Origin: Mesostigma viride
Lineage: Eukaryota; Streptophyta; Mesostigmatophyceae; Mesostigmatales; Mesostigmataceae
Direction: 5' to 3'
NCBI GenBank assembly: GCA_009746045.1
Contig: RPFO01000072.1
Location: 3,198,823 to 3,262,822 of the forward strand
Length of the DNA stretch: 64,000 nt
The translations under genes were made by a program, and so were the position numbers. Positions 31,057 through 42,863 of this stretch are shown one piece after another. The notes below the pieces were generated by a model. That model was not told the origin of the DNA and did no database searches. It saw only the letters and a list, made by a program, of their open reading frames with translations. Position 1 is the first letter of the stretch; every line of letters begins with the position of its first letter.

Positions 31057-31690
31057 TGGGGTGCGCTGCCGCCGGCCGCCGAGCCGGTCGAGATCGATGG
31101 TACATACCACATGTCCTTGCCCTGGTTGCGAGTAGCTTGGCAGGCCTTGGCATCCGCGATGCACTGGGCCGGCGCCTCGATCTGCATCCTGAGCATGTGC
31201 GTATGTCTCCACAAGGGCGCGCTGCCTTGAGCACCGGTTTCAGCAGTGGGTCCCGGTCACGCTTGAGGCGGTGCCGGGCGACCAAGACCTTGCATGGGGT
31301 CCTGGCGTTAGAGCGGGCCGGGGCGTCGGCGGGGCATGGCCATGCAGCAGCATGGTGCCGGGCCGCCAGCAATTAACGGGGCGCGGCCGGCCGCGTAAAG
31401 CCCGTGTCAAAAATGGCAGCGTTGGGAGCACGTACCCTGGGCCAGCGCGCGTCGACGTACGTCCGCCTGGGCGTCCAGGGCCGCCAGGTACGCCTGTCGG
31501 CACCTATTCCGCTCGTGCTCGGCGTCCGTCCAGTCCTCAGGATCCCCATGCACGTACGGGCCGGGCGTGGCGCAGTCCAGTCAGGACGGGCCATGCACTT
31601 GGGCGCGGCTCTTGGTGGCGTGGAACCGGAGCCGAATGGTCGCACGCATGACGCACCAACCGGTGCATGGCTAGCTATAGAGCACACCGT
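31057..31690 (-). pseudogene. LINE-A 5' coding fragment, diverged
   Basis: The minus strand is homologous to 41620-42090 of LINE-A (KACQATRNQGKDMWY against KACQARNQGKDMWY). Many 2-6 base insertions break the frame. Confidence 0.78.
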
Positions 31691-32584
31691 GGGCGGGTCG
31701 AACACTCGGGTATCCAGAAATTAACCGAAGCCGGCACCTGGGCTGCCGTACCACCACGTAGTCCAGACATAGTATGCAGGCTTGACGGAGTGACGGTTGC
31801 ATGTTAGGGCCCCGAAAAGTGACCAAGTCCTGTGATCGAGGGACGTTGGAAGTGGCAGTTGACAGCAACCATCCCGCTATCCCGCAAAAGGCAGAAAACA
31901 AGGAGGTGTTGTCGTTACTGAGCAGCTGCGCCGGCAGGCGCAAAGCGACTGCCATGCAACAGTGCCCCAATATATGGTCTAGAAAAAATAATCATAAGGC
32001 TGAATGGGGGCACCTGTGGGCTGTGGCGTACTGTGCAACTCGTGACTCATTTTAGTCACGAGTCAGAGACGGTGGAGGGGTGGTTAACAGTGCTGGGCCG
32101 CCGTTCGAAGTAGTCGAGGCGTCGTCGGCTCAGTTGGCAGGGAGCTAGGCGATAAGTCTGTCAAAACTGCGCACATCCATGGGTGGCATGATGTCAGAGT
32201 TCTAACTCATTATGAATGAGGTCTCGCGCAGACGGTTTTTATGAGCTAACATTTTGCTCAGGCCTCAGTTGAATTGTATGTGGGTGAAAATCGTAAATCC
32301 ACTATCGCCGCCATTTGTTCCGAGGAAATGGGTGTTGATTATCATGTCCATTGAACCAACCAAGGTAATTGCCTCAAATAACCAGAAGCCTAGTTGCGCC
32401 GAAATTTCACCATCGCCGCCATGCCACTCTAATCAGTTATGACTTTTCGCGACTGCCCTGGAGATCAATATCGCCCCGACCCCGGGGGCCGGGGTCCCAC
32501 TGGCCCAACTGAAGGGCCGGGGGGGTGGAGGGTGGAGGGGGGTCCGAACCCTCCCGACGTACCCCCGACGATTTATGAGTGATC
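31691..32584. other. Unassigned non-coding region
   Basis: I recognise no gene. A 9-bp perfect hairpin CTCGTGACT/AGTCACGAG lies near 32038-32061, and an isolated A-box-like GGCTCAGTTGG near 32129. Neither is supported by context. Confidence 0.45.
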
Positions 32585-32691
32585 GTTGTGTGTGTGTGTG
32601 TGTGTCGGTGTGTGTGTCAGTGTGTGTGTGCCGTGTGTGTGTGTGTGCGTGTGTGTGTGTACATGTGTGTGTGTGAGAGAGAGAGAGAGGA

Positions 32692-32722
<31 letters not shown>

Positions 32723-32890
32723 GTCCGCCCCACCCCCCCCACACACCCCCTTGGACCCCCCAGCTACTGTAGGGGTGGCCGCAACGCCGGCATGCGTGAG
32801 GGGGGGGGGGGGGGTCTGACCCCCTAACCCCGGGGGGTTCCCGTGGCGGGGGGGGGGGGGGGGGGGTGCTTGACGGACCCCCCCCCATCG
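32585..32890. repeat. (TG)n, (GA)n, poly-C and poly-G simple repeats
   Basis: TG dinucleotide runs (about 32585-32722) are broken by a GA run, then C-rich and G-rich tracts with G runs near 32800 and 32855. Apparent Cys-Val proteins here are repeat artefacts. Confidence 0.95.
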
Positions 32891-33540
32891 TGCGATATCT
32901 CCGAGAGTGTCGCGAATATGATGCTGTTAATTAAGTTAATTAATAACTTGTTAGCCGTGCAATCCCACGCCGCACATCTTTTGGGGGGGGTTTATTTTCC
33001 CTTTCGGGAATCATTTATTACTATCCAATTATAGATAGACCAGAGATGTAAAATGGGGAATGAGTCGCCGCACATTTGATGTTGTTGTTCATTTGTCTGC
33101 GGTTCCGCTTATTACAGCACTGTAGATAGCAGCTGATGTGAACATGCATGCATGCATGTTGTTGTTCATTTTGTTGACTGTTGTGAGTTGTTGTTAATAT
33201 TGTTGTTGTTGTTGTGTCCCATGCCGCACATGGGCAGCAGAGAATCTTTAGTCTGATGTAAGTACTTATAAATTTTACTGTATATTTAGTATATATCCGA
33301 GGTACTAGGGTACCATGCAAGTAGCGACCGGACCCTGATTTGGGCTGGGCAGTGGGCGGAGCCAGCCCGGGTCACACGATAGATGAAGTAATATCACACA
33401 GCGGTGTAACGTGCAAAAGTCCACGGGGCTGCACATCGCGGGAGATCGAGGATCCTCCCCCCGCTTATCACTCCCTAATCTGCCTGTGACGTATGCATGG
33501 GTCCAGCCAGACGGTCACCACTTGTTACACAACTGCCCTA
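32891..33540. other. Unassigned AT-rich region with short repeats
   Basis: Contains GTTGTT-rich stretches (33080-33220) and ATGCATGCATGC. No feature is recognised. Confidence 0.45.
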
Positions 33541-35526
33541 TTAATTAGACGCGTGCTCCCGTTGGGGAGTCACGGAGCATGCATTATAACCCCGATGGAT
33601 GGATGGATCGGGGTGCAAACAGTAAGTAAGTACTAAGTAAGTAGTACTTGCGTGTCATGCGCAAAGGCATGCCATGCACGGAGTACTATGCTATAATCTC
33701 ATTAGAAAAATAATTACACAAAAGTTTAAACAAATATCGTCTGCATCATCCCCCAACCGTTAAGCACTAGATGGGGATGTAATCCTCATCCGAGCTGTCA
33801 TCTACTGTAATGGCATGCAGACGGTAGCCGGTGTAGCGGCTATCCTCAGGACCAATAACCTGGATCCACGTACCTGCGGACTTCTACCCTGGCTAGCAAC
33901 GGGCCACGGGGCCCGTGGGGAGAAAACAGGAGCATACCCCTCAAGAAGGTGCTTATAGCAGATGGCAGCCCATTTCTCCTTGTCAATCATGCGGGCGCGG
34001 AGTACGGATAGTCCCAGAAGCCCTGCATCTTCAAGCAGTTGTGTCACATAGGTCCGGGTCGCGCCGCGCCAGTGCCCGGCGCGCGCAAGCTTGCCAGTGG
34101 TTTGCGATGGGACAAGGGGACCCTGCCATAGAGGAGGAGGTGTCTACCTGGTTGGCCCGTCTTTTTTTTTAAGCCCCCCAGCAGGGCCCACATCGGTATT
34201 CACCTGGTCTGTGCGGGCGAGATGGCCGGCAAAGAGGAGGCGGCGGTGTCGGATGGTATGGGTGACAAGAGGATCGAGCTCGCAGTAGAGCTCGGCCCGG
34301 GTGCGGCGTTCTTGGTAGCGGACGCCGAGGATATGACGGAGCATTCGAGTGACGGTGCCGTCAAGCTGCTGGCTCAGCGCCTAGCTGGTCCAGGGTCCAT
34401 CCGCCTCGCAGCCATAAAGGAGGATGCTGAGGACAAGGGCCTTGAACAGAATGCGCTTGCGTCGCTCACTCGATGAGGTAGCGGCAGGTCCAGAACCTGT
34501 CGAGGCGGCGGAGGGCCGCCCAGGCCTGGCCAATGCGGGTGTTGATGTCGTCGGCCGTGGAGGAAAGCCAGCTGCCAAGGAGCTAGAGCCTAGCTTGAAG
34601 CGAGTCGCCGGGGGGACGGGGCTGCTGTCCAGCAAGAGGAGGGTGGGTGGGTCTATCCCAGCAGGGAAGCCGATGGCCATGACCTCCGTTTTCTTGCTGA
34701 TCATAAGCCCTGACCGCCCGCGCTTCCAGTGATAAGCTGTCTAGCCAGAGTTGGGCTGACTCCGGGGTTTCCACGAGTGTACGTCGTGTCATCAGCGTAG
34801 ATCAGATCGCTCAGGCGGTAGGGTGGGTCAACCCCGCCGTAGCTGGCGTACTCCGTGACCTCGATCCCCGGGTGGCGGGCGCCCCTCCACCCGGGCGAAG
34901 CGGGCTTGTGCACGCCGCATAATATAGTCCACCATAATGATGAATAGATATGGGGAGAGCACACAGCCCTGCCACACCCCGGTGTGCAGGGGATCGAACG
35001 CCGGAGTGACGCCGTCGGCGGTCGTATACGGACCTGGTGGGCTTGGGACCCTTCATAGAACTGGCGGATGATCGATCTCAAAGATGTACGATGGGACACG
35101 GAACAGGTGAAGGACCACCCACAGCTAGGGCGTCCCATATAACCGTATCGAATGCCTTGGTGTAACCTCCACGAAGATCAATAGCAATGGCAAGAGGCCG
35201 GGGGCCAGGCGGCCCACTTCCTCGATCAGGCGGTGCGCGGTAATATGGTGACCAATGATAACACAATTGCGACCAACACGGAAGCCCATCTGGGACCGAT
35301 CACCCAGGTGGGGATCGAGGCTGGCACGCATGCGGTTCAGCAGGAGACGCATGAAGACTTTCATGCAGCACGCAGCTTTGGAGGCATACGCCGTGGTAGT
35401 TGCCGGTATCCGCGGCGGACCCCTTGCCCTTGTAGAGCATGACCCGGACAGCGGTCTTCCAATACGTCGGCGGGGGGAGGCCATCTCGTAGAATCCGGTT
35501 GCAAACACCCCGGAGGAATTAAACAC
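33541..35526 (-). pseudogene. LINE-E: degenerate LINE with LINE-D-type 3' end
   Basis: The left end has the TTAATTAG tail, the stem-loop (33553-33573) and GATGGATGGATGG as in LINE-D. Further right the minus strand encodes broken RT blocks: LARTDQVNTDVG, ILFKALVLSILLYGCEA, RLSDLIYADDTT, SQMGFRVGRNCV. Frameshifts occur every 100-200 bases. It is an old copy related to LINE-A and LINE-D; the endonuclease is not seen. Confidence 0.82.
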
Positions 35527-38387
35527 AACGGTACGAGCCGCGCCAAAGTCCGACCTCGTAAGCGGTACCCGAAAAGTGGCGCCAAATGCAAATTTTGGTG
35601 TGCGGGTGCACGACGGTGACCGAATTCCGGGCGACAGGCATGGCGGTCTGGCAGGCGATGTTGAGCGCGTAAAAAGGCATTATCAAGGCTGAAATTTTAC
35701 GATCATCCTCCTAAGGAGTTATTCGGTCCACCATTATTTTTTTTTCGGCAGAAACTCTGCGGAATCGAACAGCATATTGCGTCATTCACAGGTGGGTGCC
35801 TGTTTGGTCGCAGATTTTCTCTCGACCCCACCTGACTGCAGCCAAAAAAATTCCCGATGAAGTGCGCCCTAAGATCGAGTTTATGATCATAAACGACGTA
35901 TTTTTTAATTCTAAAGACTTTGACCGAACGACTTTTTTCAATACCGGTGCAATTTTTTTTTCCCGAGCTACCGCATAATTCCGACCAATTTCAAGGCTGC
36001 GTCAGGCTTGGCAAACCGATAATCCATATATATTCGCGTTTGCCCCAAACGTCATGTTTAATGCAGGCTTTCTTGGCACTAACGACGCCCACGGCGTCGG
36101 GGTTGTTATTAACCTCCCGACATGCACAACCTGCATGCCAGCAGGTGCATGCCGCAACGAATTTCTGCTGCGGGGTGTGCGAAACAGACCTCAAATGCAA
36201 GAGAGTCATGGTTATCGACTAGCGGTACGTTCTCATATTCATATCTAGGTGCCAATTCACTCCTTGACGAAGCCCTGGCCTTTCGCGGACGAATGTTGTA
36301 CCAGTTCCCCGTCTTCCGAGTCCCTTTGTGTCATCGTACTCCTATTTTACGGGAAGTGCGCCATTCAGCGAGCGACGGTTTGATGGCGAGCTGTTTCCTC
36401 ACACGAGCGATGTGCAGCCTAGTTTAGAGACTAGGATATCAAGAAGCAATTCTTCACACGGATGTTAGGGAGAGGCCGTGCTGGGTTGCGTGCAAGCTAT
36501 TGCCGGCTGGCTGGCCATTGCCGCCGATGACAACATTGATGTCGACGCAGTCAAGGCTATGGATAACAAAGCTGCTGCTTTGTTATATATGGTTGTGCGT
36601 GGTACAAAATATGGGCAGTTTTCTTGCATGGCATGGCTGACCCTTAATTGGCAAAGAAATGAAAGAATGTTGATGGCAACCCCAGAGTTATGGGTGGCCT
36701 CCTTTAACGGTTGATGGCAGCGCGTGCTTTGATGAGTCCATCCAACCCATTGCATACATGCACGCCATTCCTCTTACGCATCAACAAAGCATCTACCCTG
36801 ACGCATGTGTAGGACATGCCTGTACATGAAAACTATTCATCATGGTTTGTGGAGCGGGTGTGATGCCATGAGAGCAGGGAGAGAGTCAATTGCTGGGCTA
36901 GGTCTGCTACCTGTGCTGCGGCCACATGGCGGCCTAGTGCACATGATGCCTTCCATGCCAGCACCCAAGCTGCCTTCATCACCCACGGTGACACCATGAC
37001 TGATGAGCCGAGGGCGTCATCATGGACGCCAACGTTCATGCAGTTCAGGCTGTGCGTGCTGGCGAAGGGCACGGGTAAATGAGCCAATTACTACGCACGC
37101 TGCCACCAGCGCCAATGAAGAAACCCAAAACCTGCCCTTCAGATAGGTATGTGCAACTTTTTCTCATTTCTTGTGGCCTACCAGCAACTCCTGATTTTCC
37201 TATGATGCATGTTGGCAGAATTTTGGCGACATTACGGCAGTGTGCATGGCCATACATCCACAATGCCAGGGGTGCAAGGGTTCAATTGCCAAGAGAACCA
37301 CACACACATGCACATGCTCAACGCCTCTTACTCCAAGGCCACTGCCACTCACCCAGAAAGACAGGCACACATACGAACCATTGCTGAGATGCAAGCCAGA
37401 CTTCGGGTCCTTACGGCAATGAGAGATGGGATGAGGCACGATCTAGTTTGACAGTTTAGCTGAGGAAGTGCAGTAGTTGGGAGACAGTCAAGGATGGCTG
37501 GGAGAAGCATGGCACAAGGTACAAGGATGACTGACAGTTGGCAAGCGCAAGGGCAAGAGCAAGAGCAAGACCACAATGAGAAAGGGCTATGGAGAGTTGG
37601 CCTCATGCAGCATGCGTTAATGTGGACTGTGGTACGCCTGTGGCCAGGCAGCTGACTGATATTGTGCAGTGGTCACTTCATGCTAGGTATGATAGTGGCC
37701 AAGTTTATTTAGTTGCTTAGGGCAAACCTTGAGGCAGCAACAGGGGGCGGGGCTTGATTTGTCAGTGGCTACTTAATGCCACCATGCTGGCTGAGAAGTT
37801 GGACGTCCAACATGGAAGCTGCGTGGCCAGCAAGGCAGGCCCAGGCTGAGAGTCTAGGCAGGAGCATGAGGTATGCAAGTTGAGGAATGGGGGATGAGGT
37901 GTGACAAGGTCAGGCAGGCAGGCCTTGTCAAGGGATATACCACTACTTACACTTAACGACGCCACAACAAAGGTGCGCAAACGCATCGTCGCCATGCCGC
38001 CTGCCGAGTGACTTTCAACCCTCACGGCTGGTACGTGATGATTGCTGCATATCCAGGTTGGGTTTAGGTCTACTTTGCATGCTGTGGGTGTAGAATAGAC
38101 CTTCTAGCCCCTGTGACAGCTGCGAGTGGTATTTTCAGCAAGCCCCTCAATAGGAATCGCCTCAGCGTGGCCACTTGGGCATATAGCCAGCTGGGTCCAG
38201 CCAATGTTTAGATGAACAAAATTTTCTTTGTACGTCACAAAAGTCGTATTACATAATGGATGAAAGGATTTTATAGTTAGCAAGCCATATAAATGGGAGT
38301 TTGCCATATTTCACTTAGGAGGTTTGCTCAATCAGTGAGCATCTTAGAACCGAAACTGACATGTATTGCATGTATTACTCAACCAAA
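35527..38387. other. Unassigned region, possibly a non-coding DNA element
   Basis: No ORF longer than about 100 codons looks real. Near its left end CACAACGGTACGA (35529) has an inverted partner at 39365-39385 (CACAACGGTATGA in reverse), so 35527-39385 could be one large TIR element. No target duplication was found. Confidence 0.3.
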
Positions 38388-39080
38388 TGACATCGGATTG
38401 ACCTGGATTTTTGTGCATTGTCTCAACTAGCGATTTTAAGCCTGCCTGCGAAGTTCCAACCTCAACTGAGCACACCTTCTATGAAAACTGCAATGAGTTG
38501 TGGTGAAAATGGCGAAAATCGCGCACTTTTGGTAACATTTGCTTACAAACTGCCCTCAAATGACACCTGGTTGACCTGGATTTTTGTGCATTGGCTAAAC
38601 TAGCGATTTTAAGTCTACCTGCAAATTTCCAGCCTCAGTTGTTCACACCTTCTATGAAAACTGCAATGAATTGTGGCGAAAAAGGCGAAAATCGCGCACT
38701 TTTGGTAACATTTGCTGACAAACTGCCATCAAATGACACCTGGTTGACCTGGATTTTTGTGCATTGGCTAAACTAGCAATTTCAAGTCTGCCTCCAAATT
38801 TCCAGCCTCAATTGTTCACACCTTGTATGGAAACTGCAATGAATGGTGGTGAAAAAGGTGAAAAACGTGCGTTTTTGCTAGCATTTGTCAGCAAAATGTC
38901 ACCAAACGAAGTGTTAAGGACCTGAATTTTTTCACAATGTCTAAAATAATGATGTTAAGCATGCATGCAGAGATCTAGCCTCAACTGGGCACATCTTGTA
39001 TGGAAACTGCAACATTATGTGGTGAAAAACGTGAAAAACGCGCGTTTTTGCTAGCATTTGGTGGCAGTTTGTCACTAAAT
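38388..39080 (+). repeat. Four tandem ~173-bp repeats
   Basis: Units start at about 38388, 38560, 38733 and 38906. They share a core with TGGATTTTTGTGCATTG, GAAAACTGCAATGA and GAAAATCGCGCACTTTTG. Divergence increases from left to right. Confidence 0.88.
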
Positions 39081-39413
39081 GGGGTCAGATGACCATGGGA
39101 CCTGGTGCACAGTTGGTAGTCATGAGCATCAGTCTCCTTGCAAGCAGCCAGGCCAGGAGCTCTTTATTTGCATATTATACGGGATTTGTTTATTGTAAAA
39201 CCTGAAATTTTGCTAAATATAGATGTGCCAAAAATAGACCAACGGAGGTCAGAAAAATCTGGAAAGTTCAATTCCTTCTATTGGTGTCCCAAACATGCTG
39301 CCTGCACATATCTAGCATGTTTGGACTTAATCTGTTCCATGTAGGGCTTATAAGGTAGGTTTTTGGCACTTTCATACCGTTGTGAAGGCTCAAGCTCAGG
39401 CATCTTAACCACT
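39081..39413. other. Unassigned sequence
   Basis: No gene recognised. It contains TTTTTGGCACTTTCATACC (39361), also found near an end of repeat R (43409). Confidence 0.4.
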
Positions 39414-39585
39414 TACGGTGAAATATTGTCCACTCCCATGGCAGCATCATTGCGGAGGGTGGAGATGGCAGCAGCCCATTCCTGGGGGGTCCACTCGTCG
39501 TGGGGGCCGTCCACCAGGGGGCCGGAGAGCGGTGGGACCAGGTATAGTCCGTCTCACTGGTGGGCGCCTGCGGGGGCTCAACAAT
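39414..39585 (-). pseudogene. LINE-C RT N-terminal fragment, left of LINE-A
   Basis: The minus strand encodes EWTPQEWAAAISTLRNDAAM and GVDNIS, the pre-RT block of a non-LTR element. It rejoins 42092-42196 once LINE-A and its duplicated target are removed. Confidence 0.7.
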
Positions 39586-39727
39586 TAAAAAAAAATTAAA
39601 TTATAACATGTCTCCGTTGGGAGATCATGTAGCACATATTCCAGGTTGGATGGGTGGTGTGGAGGAAGCCGCGTAATCGAACTAACCTAACTCTAAGCTA
39701 TATCTAGTCTAGAAAAGCCTATCTACG

Positions 39728-41425
39728 CTACTCATCAAAACGGCTCCTCCGTTTGGGGGGAGGCGGCTTGCCCACAGGGGCTGGCGTGTGCGCCTTGACA
39801 ATCTTCTTCCACCGCGTCTTGTCCTGCATGGCAGTCCAAAGACGGGAGAGAGAGTGGATGCGGTACTCAAACTGGGCTGGGACCACTAGGTCGTCCAGCA
39901 ACATCTGGGTATAGGTCATGGCATGTTTCCCTACCTTTTTAGGAATGTTCTTGGGGCCAGGCCAGGTCAAAATGTGCCGCCCCGGTTGGCCGAGCCGCTG
40001 GGGACCGGCCAGACCAAGGGCGGTGTCGACCTGGCTGGTGCGAGCAAGATGTCCTACAAATGCTATCCTACGTTGTCTAATCTCGTCCGAAATACGCGGC
40101 ATACCGTGATACAAAGACTCTAAGGACCTACGCTGAGAAAACCCGACATTCAGGACCTGTCGGAGCATCCGGGTTACCGTGCCGTCTAGCTTGGCTGCCA
40201 GTGTTGCCGTGAGTGTCCACGCCTCGGCGCCATACGTGAGCACCGTGAGGACGAGGACCTTGAAGAGCATGCGCTTGCGGTGCTCGTCCAGGCCCTTGGA
40301 GCGCCAGTAGGTGTTGAGCGAACGGAGCTTGGCCCAGGAAAGGCCGATGCGGGTGTCCACATCGTCGGCAGTGTCCGGAAGCCAACTCCCCAACAGCTTG
40401 AAGCGGTCGCGGAGTGGGACCTCCGTCCCGTCGAGCAGGCGCGGCAGCGGTGGGCGACTGGAGGCCCCAATCACCATCGCCTCAGTTTTGACACTAATCT
40501 CCAACCCCACCGCCCTCGCCTCCAGGCCCAGACAGTCCAGCCAGGTCTGAATGTGCTCGGGGCGCGCGATGAGGGTGGTGTCGTCCGCATAAATCAGGTC
40601 AGCCAGGCGGTAACCCGTGCTAACCCCGCCGTGCCCACGCTCGTTAAGGATGTCCAAGCCTGGCTCGAACCCCTTAAGAGCAGTAAAGCGCGCACGTGCC
40701 TGGCGCATGACGTGGTCCACGACAATAATGAACAGGTATGGAGACAGGACACAACCTTGCCACACCCCGTGGTGAAGGGGGAATGGTGGGGTGGTGCCTT
40801 CCGCAGTCCGCACTACTGCCTGTGAGCCCTCATACAGTCGGCGAATGGCAGCAATAAACGCTGGTGGCACGCGGTCCAGAGCTAGGATGGCCCAAAGAGC
40901 CTCCCAGAGGACCGTGTCAAAGGCCTTGATATAGTCAACAAAAATGAGGACCAGCGGCAAACTGTCAGGGGGAAGGCGACGCACCTCCTCCATCAACCGG
41001 CGCGCGACAAACACAGCCATGACAGTGTTACGACCACTACGGAAACCCATCTGAGACTCACCCAGGTGTGGGTCCAGCGCGGCGCGGAGCCTGTGCAGCA
41101 TCATGCGCATGAAGACCTTCAGCGCGGCGCTCTGGAGGCAGACACCCCGGTAGTTACCGGGGTCAGCAGCAGAGCCCTTCTTGTACAGCATGACGCGGAT
41201 GGCCGTCTGCCACTCAGCAGGCGGAGGCTCGTCAGAGAGCAGGACACGGTTGCAGAACGCCAGCAGAAGATCCCTAACCGCCAGATCAGGGGTCTTCAGC
41301 AGCTCAGCAGAAAGGTGGTCGGCACCGACCGCCGCATCGTACCGCAGGCGAGCAAGGGCGCCGTCCAATTCCTCCAAAGTGAAGGGGTGGACGACGTCGT
41401 TGGTGGCAAGGCAGCCCTCCTTCAA
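39728..41425 (-). CDS. LINE-A reverse transcriptase
   Basis: An open frame of 565 codons runs from the pre-RT block (AVGADHLSAELLK) through NYRGVCLQSAALKVFMR, GFRSGRNT, FVDYIKAFDTV, GVWQGCVLSPYLFIIV and the catalytic YADDTTLIA, to thumb and C-terminal blocks (TYGAEAWTLT, FVGHLARTSQ) and a basic tail. It is the best-preserved RT in the window. By family knowledge it performs target-primed reverse transcription. No endonuclease is present in this truncated copy. Upstream coding sequence continues in another frame from 42090 to 41422, joined by one shift in a G/C run near 41500. Copy 2 (22718-23962) is nearly identical, so the family was recently active. Confidence 0.93.
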   Translation of the reverse strand: MKEGCLATNDVVHPFTLEELDGALARLRYDAAVGADHLSAELLKTPDLAVRDLLLAFCNRVLLSDEPPPAEWQTAIRVMLYKKGSAADPGNYRGVCLQSAALKVFMRMMLHRLRAALDPHLGESQMGFRSGRNTVMAVFVARRLMEEVRRLPPDSLPLVLIFVDYIKAFDTVLWEALWAILALDRVPPAFIAAIRRLYEGSQAVVRTAEGTTPPFPLHHGVWQGCVLSPYLFIIVVDHVMRQARARFTALKGFEPGLDILNERGHGGVSTGYRLADLIYADDTTLIARPEHIQTWLDCLGLEARAVGLEISVKTEAMVIGASSRPPLPRLLDGTEVPLRDRFKLLGSWLPDTADDVDTRIGLSWAKLRSLNTYWRSKGLDEHRKRMLFKVLVLTVLTYGAEAWTLTATLAAKLDGTVTRMLRQVLNVGFSQRRSLESLYHGMPRISDEIRQRRIAFVGHLARTSQVDTALGLAGPQRLGQPGRHILTWPGPKNIPKKVGKHAMTYTQMLLDDLVVPAQFEYRIHSLSRLWTAMQDKTRWKKIVKAHTPAPVGKPPPPKRRSRFDE

Positions 41426-42091
41426 GGCGGGGACTTGGTAGTCCGCGGCCGAGGAGGGGGGCGCTGGCGGCGGCGGGGGTCCGGCGACCCCGAGGCGGGC
41501 GGCCGTCTCGGGGTGAAGCGGCGGGGGGGGGCGCGAGCCCCACCGGTCAAGGAAACATTGTGGGCCAACCAGTGGTCAAGGCTTACCGGCGCCGTGCCGT
41601 CCCCCGTGTGCTCCACCGGGGTGCGCTGCCGCCGGCCGCCGAGCCGGTCGAGGTGGTACCACATGTCCTTGCCCTGGTTGCGAGCCTGGCAGGCCTTGGC
41701 ATCCGCGATGCACTGGGCCGCCTCCGCGTCCTGAGCGTGCTCGTAGGCCTCCACAAGGGCGGCCTTGAGCAATGGTTTCTGCAGCGGGTCCCGGTTACGC
41801 TTGAGGCGGTGCCGGGCGGCCAAGACCTTGGGGTCCTGGCGGTAGAGCGGGCCGGGGCGGCGGCGGGGCATGACCGGCAGGTGCCGGGCCGCCAGCAACG
41901 GGGCACGGGCCGCAAAGCCCGCAAAAATGGCTGCGTTGGGGGCACCCTTGTCCAGCTCGTCGACGTCCGCCCGGGCGTCCAGTGCCGACAGGTACTTCCG
42001 TCGGCACCAGTTCCGCTCGTGCTCGGCGTCCGTCCAGTCCTCAGGATCTCCCTTGACCGGACGTAGAGCAGACCAGTCAGGGCGGACCACT
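41422..42091 (-). CDS. LINE-A region upstream of RT (partial)
   Basis: The frame of about 222 codons precedes the RT and is out of frame with it by one shift. It is Arg/Ala-rich, includes DWTDAEHERNWCRRKYLSALD and ends in a Pro/Arg-rich stretch. It corresponds to the linker between endonuclease and RT in non-LTR elements; no endonuclease motif is seen because the element is truncated here. A diverged copy is at 31057-31690. Confidence 0.65.
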
Positions 42092-42196
42092 GGGGCTCAA
42101 CAATGGGGCCGCCTAGCTCGGCTGGCCGCAGGGCGTGCAGCTGCAGCGGGGTCAAGCGGGGGGGGCGGGCCAGGGGTCCCCGATAGTTTGGCCTGG
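42092..42196 (-). pseudogene. LINE-C fragment, right of LINE-A
   Basis: The minus strand reads RLTPLQLHALRPAELGGPIV and joins 39414-39585. Gypsy-2 begins immediately to the right. Confidence 0.6.
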
Positions 42197-42863
42197 TGTT
42201 ACGTCCCGGCCCTTTTGGACGGACGTAACAATGGAATAAATTATGTAGTTTGACTTGTTGTCATAGTCCGTAGGACTTTGGGACTCATTTCGGGACTTAA
42301 TTTGGGAATTGTCCCTTGGTCAGGACTTTTGTATGGAACTATGACAGTTTGTGTGATTCGGACCAGTTATTTTGGGCCTAGGTTGTTGTATGCGTGTATC
42401 TTCTAGGGGCCGGTGCAGTCGCGCCGCGCTGCGTACTTTATAGCTAGTTGAGATATTGTACTCATGCGTGGATTCTGTAGGCGAGGGTCGATGTCGACCC
42501 GAGGATCTTGTGTGGACTGCATGCTTTGGAAGGTCGGCGCCATGTCGGTGCCCCTTGCCAGCGTAGTGGCAGACCTAGGTGAAATTGGTCCGAGGACGAG
42601 AGTCTCGTCCTCTTGGTTTGATGAATGTAAAGTGCGATGACGCCTTCATATTAAACCTGGGGCAACTATCCATTTGTAATTGGTATTGCTAGCCATTATA
42701 AGTGTGTGTTAATTAGCTTGGCATCAAGTCGCGGTGCCAGATATCTCACGACCCCAGTCGTGAAGCGCAATCTGCATTAGGCCACCTTGAATCTTCCTAA
42801 TTTCCGGCATGGTAGATCTTTAGCTACGTAGCTCAGGCTAGGTGTCTAGGCTGGGACGTAACA
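42197..42863 (+). repeat. Gypsy-2 5' LTR
   Basis: The 667-bp LTR has TGTTACGTCCCGG...GGGACGTAACA ends. It is a diverged relative of the gypsy-1 LTR (582 bp) in the opposite orientation. The other LTR lies outside the window. Confidence 0.88.

Larger units (their letters stand above)
39586..42091 (-). mobile_element. LINE-A copy 1, 2.5 kb, 5'-truncated
   Basis: The 13-bp target duplication GGGGCTCAACAAT (39573-39585, 42092-42104) defines the insert. The tail (AATTA-rich) and stem-loop (39608-39628) are at the left, so the element is on the minus strand. It inserts into LINE-C coding sequence. Confidence 0.93.

Noticed and set aside
32100-32230. tRNA gene or SINE at GGCTCAGTTGGCAGG
   Set aside because: Only the A-box-like part is convincing; no acceptor stem or proper B box follows.
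32433-32888. Pro/His/Thr-rich and Cys/Val-rich frames
   Set aside because: Produced by (TG)n and G/C homopolymers; no conserved part.
36478-36714. A 78-codon plus-strand ORF with plausible amino-acid composition
   Set aside because: No recognised family, no neighbours on the strand and no codon-bias contrast that I can assess by eye.
38388-39080. CRISPR-like array
   Set aside because: Units are 173 bp and repeat throughout with no short repeat/unique spacer structure, and the DNA is eukaryotic.
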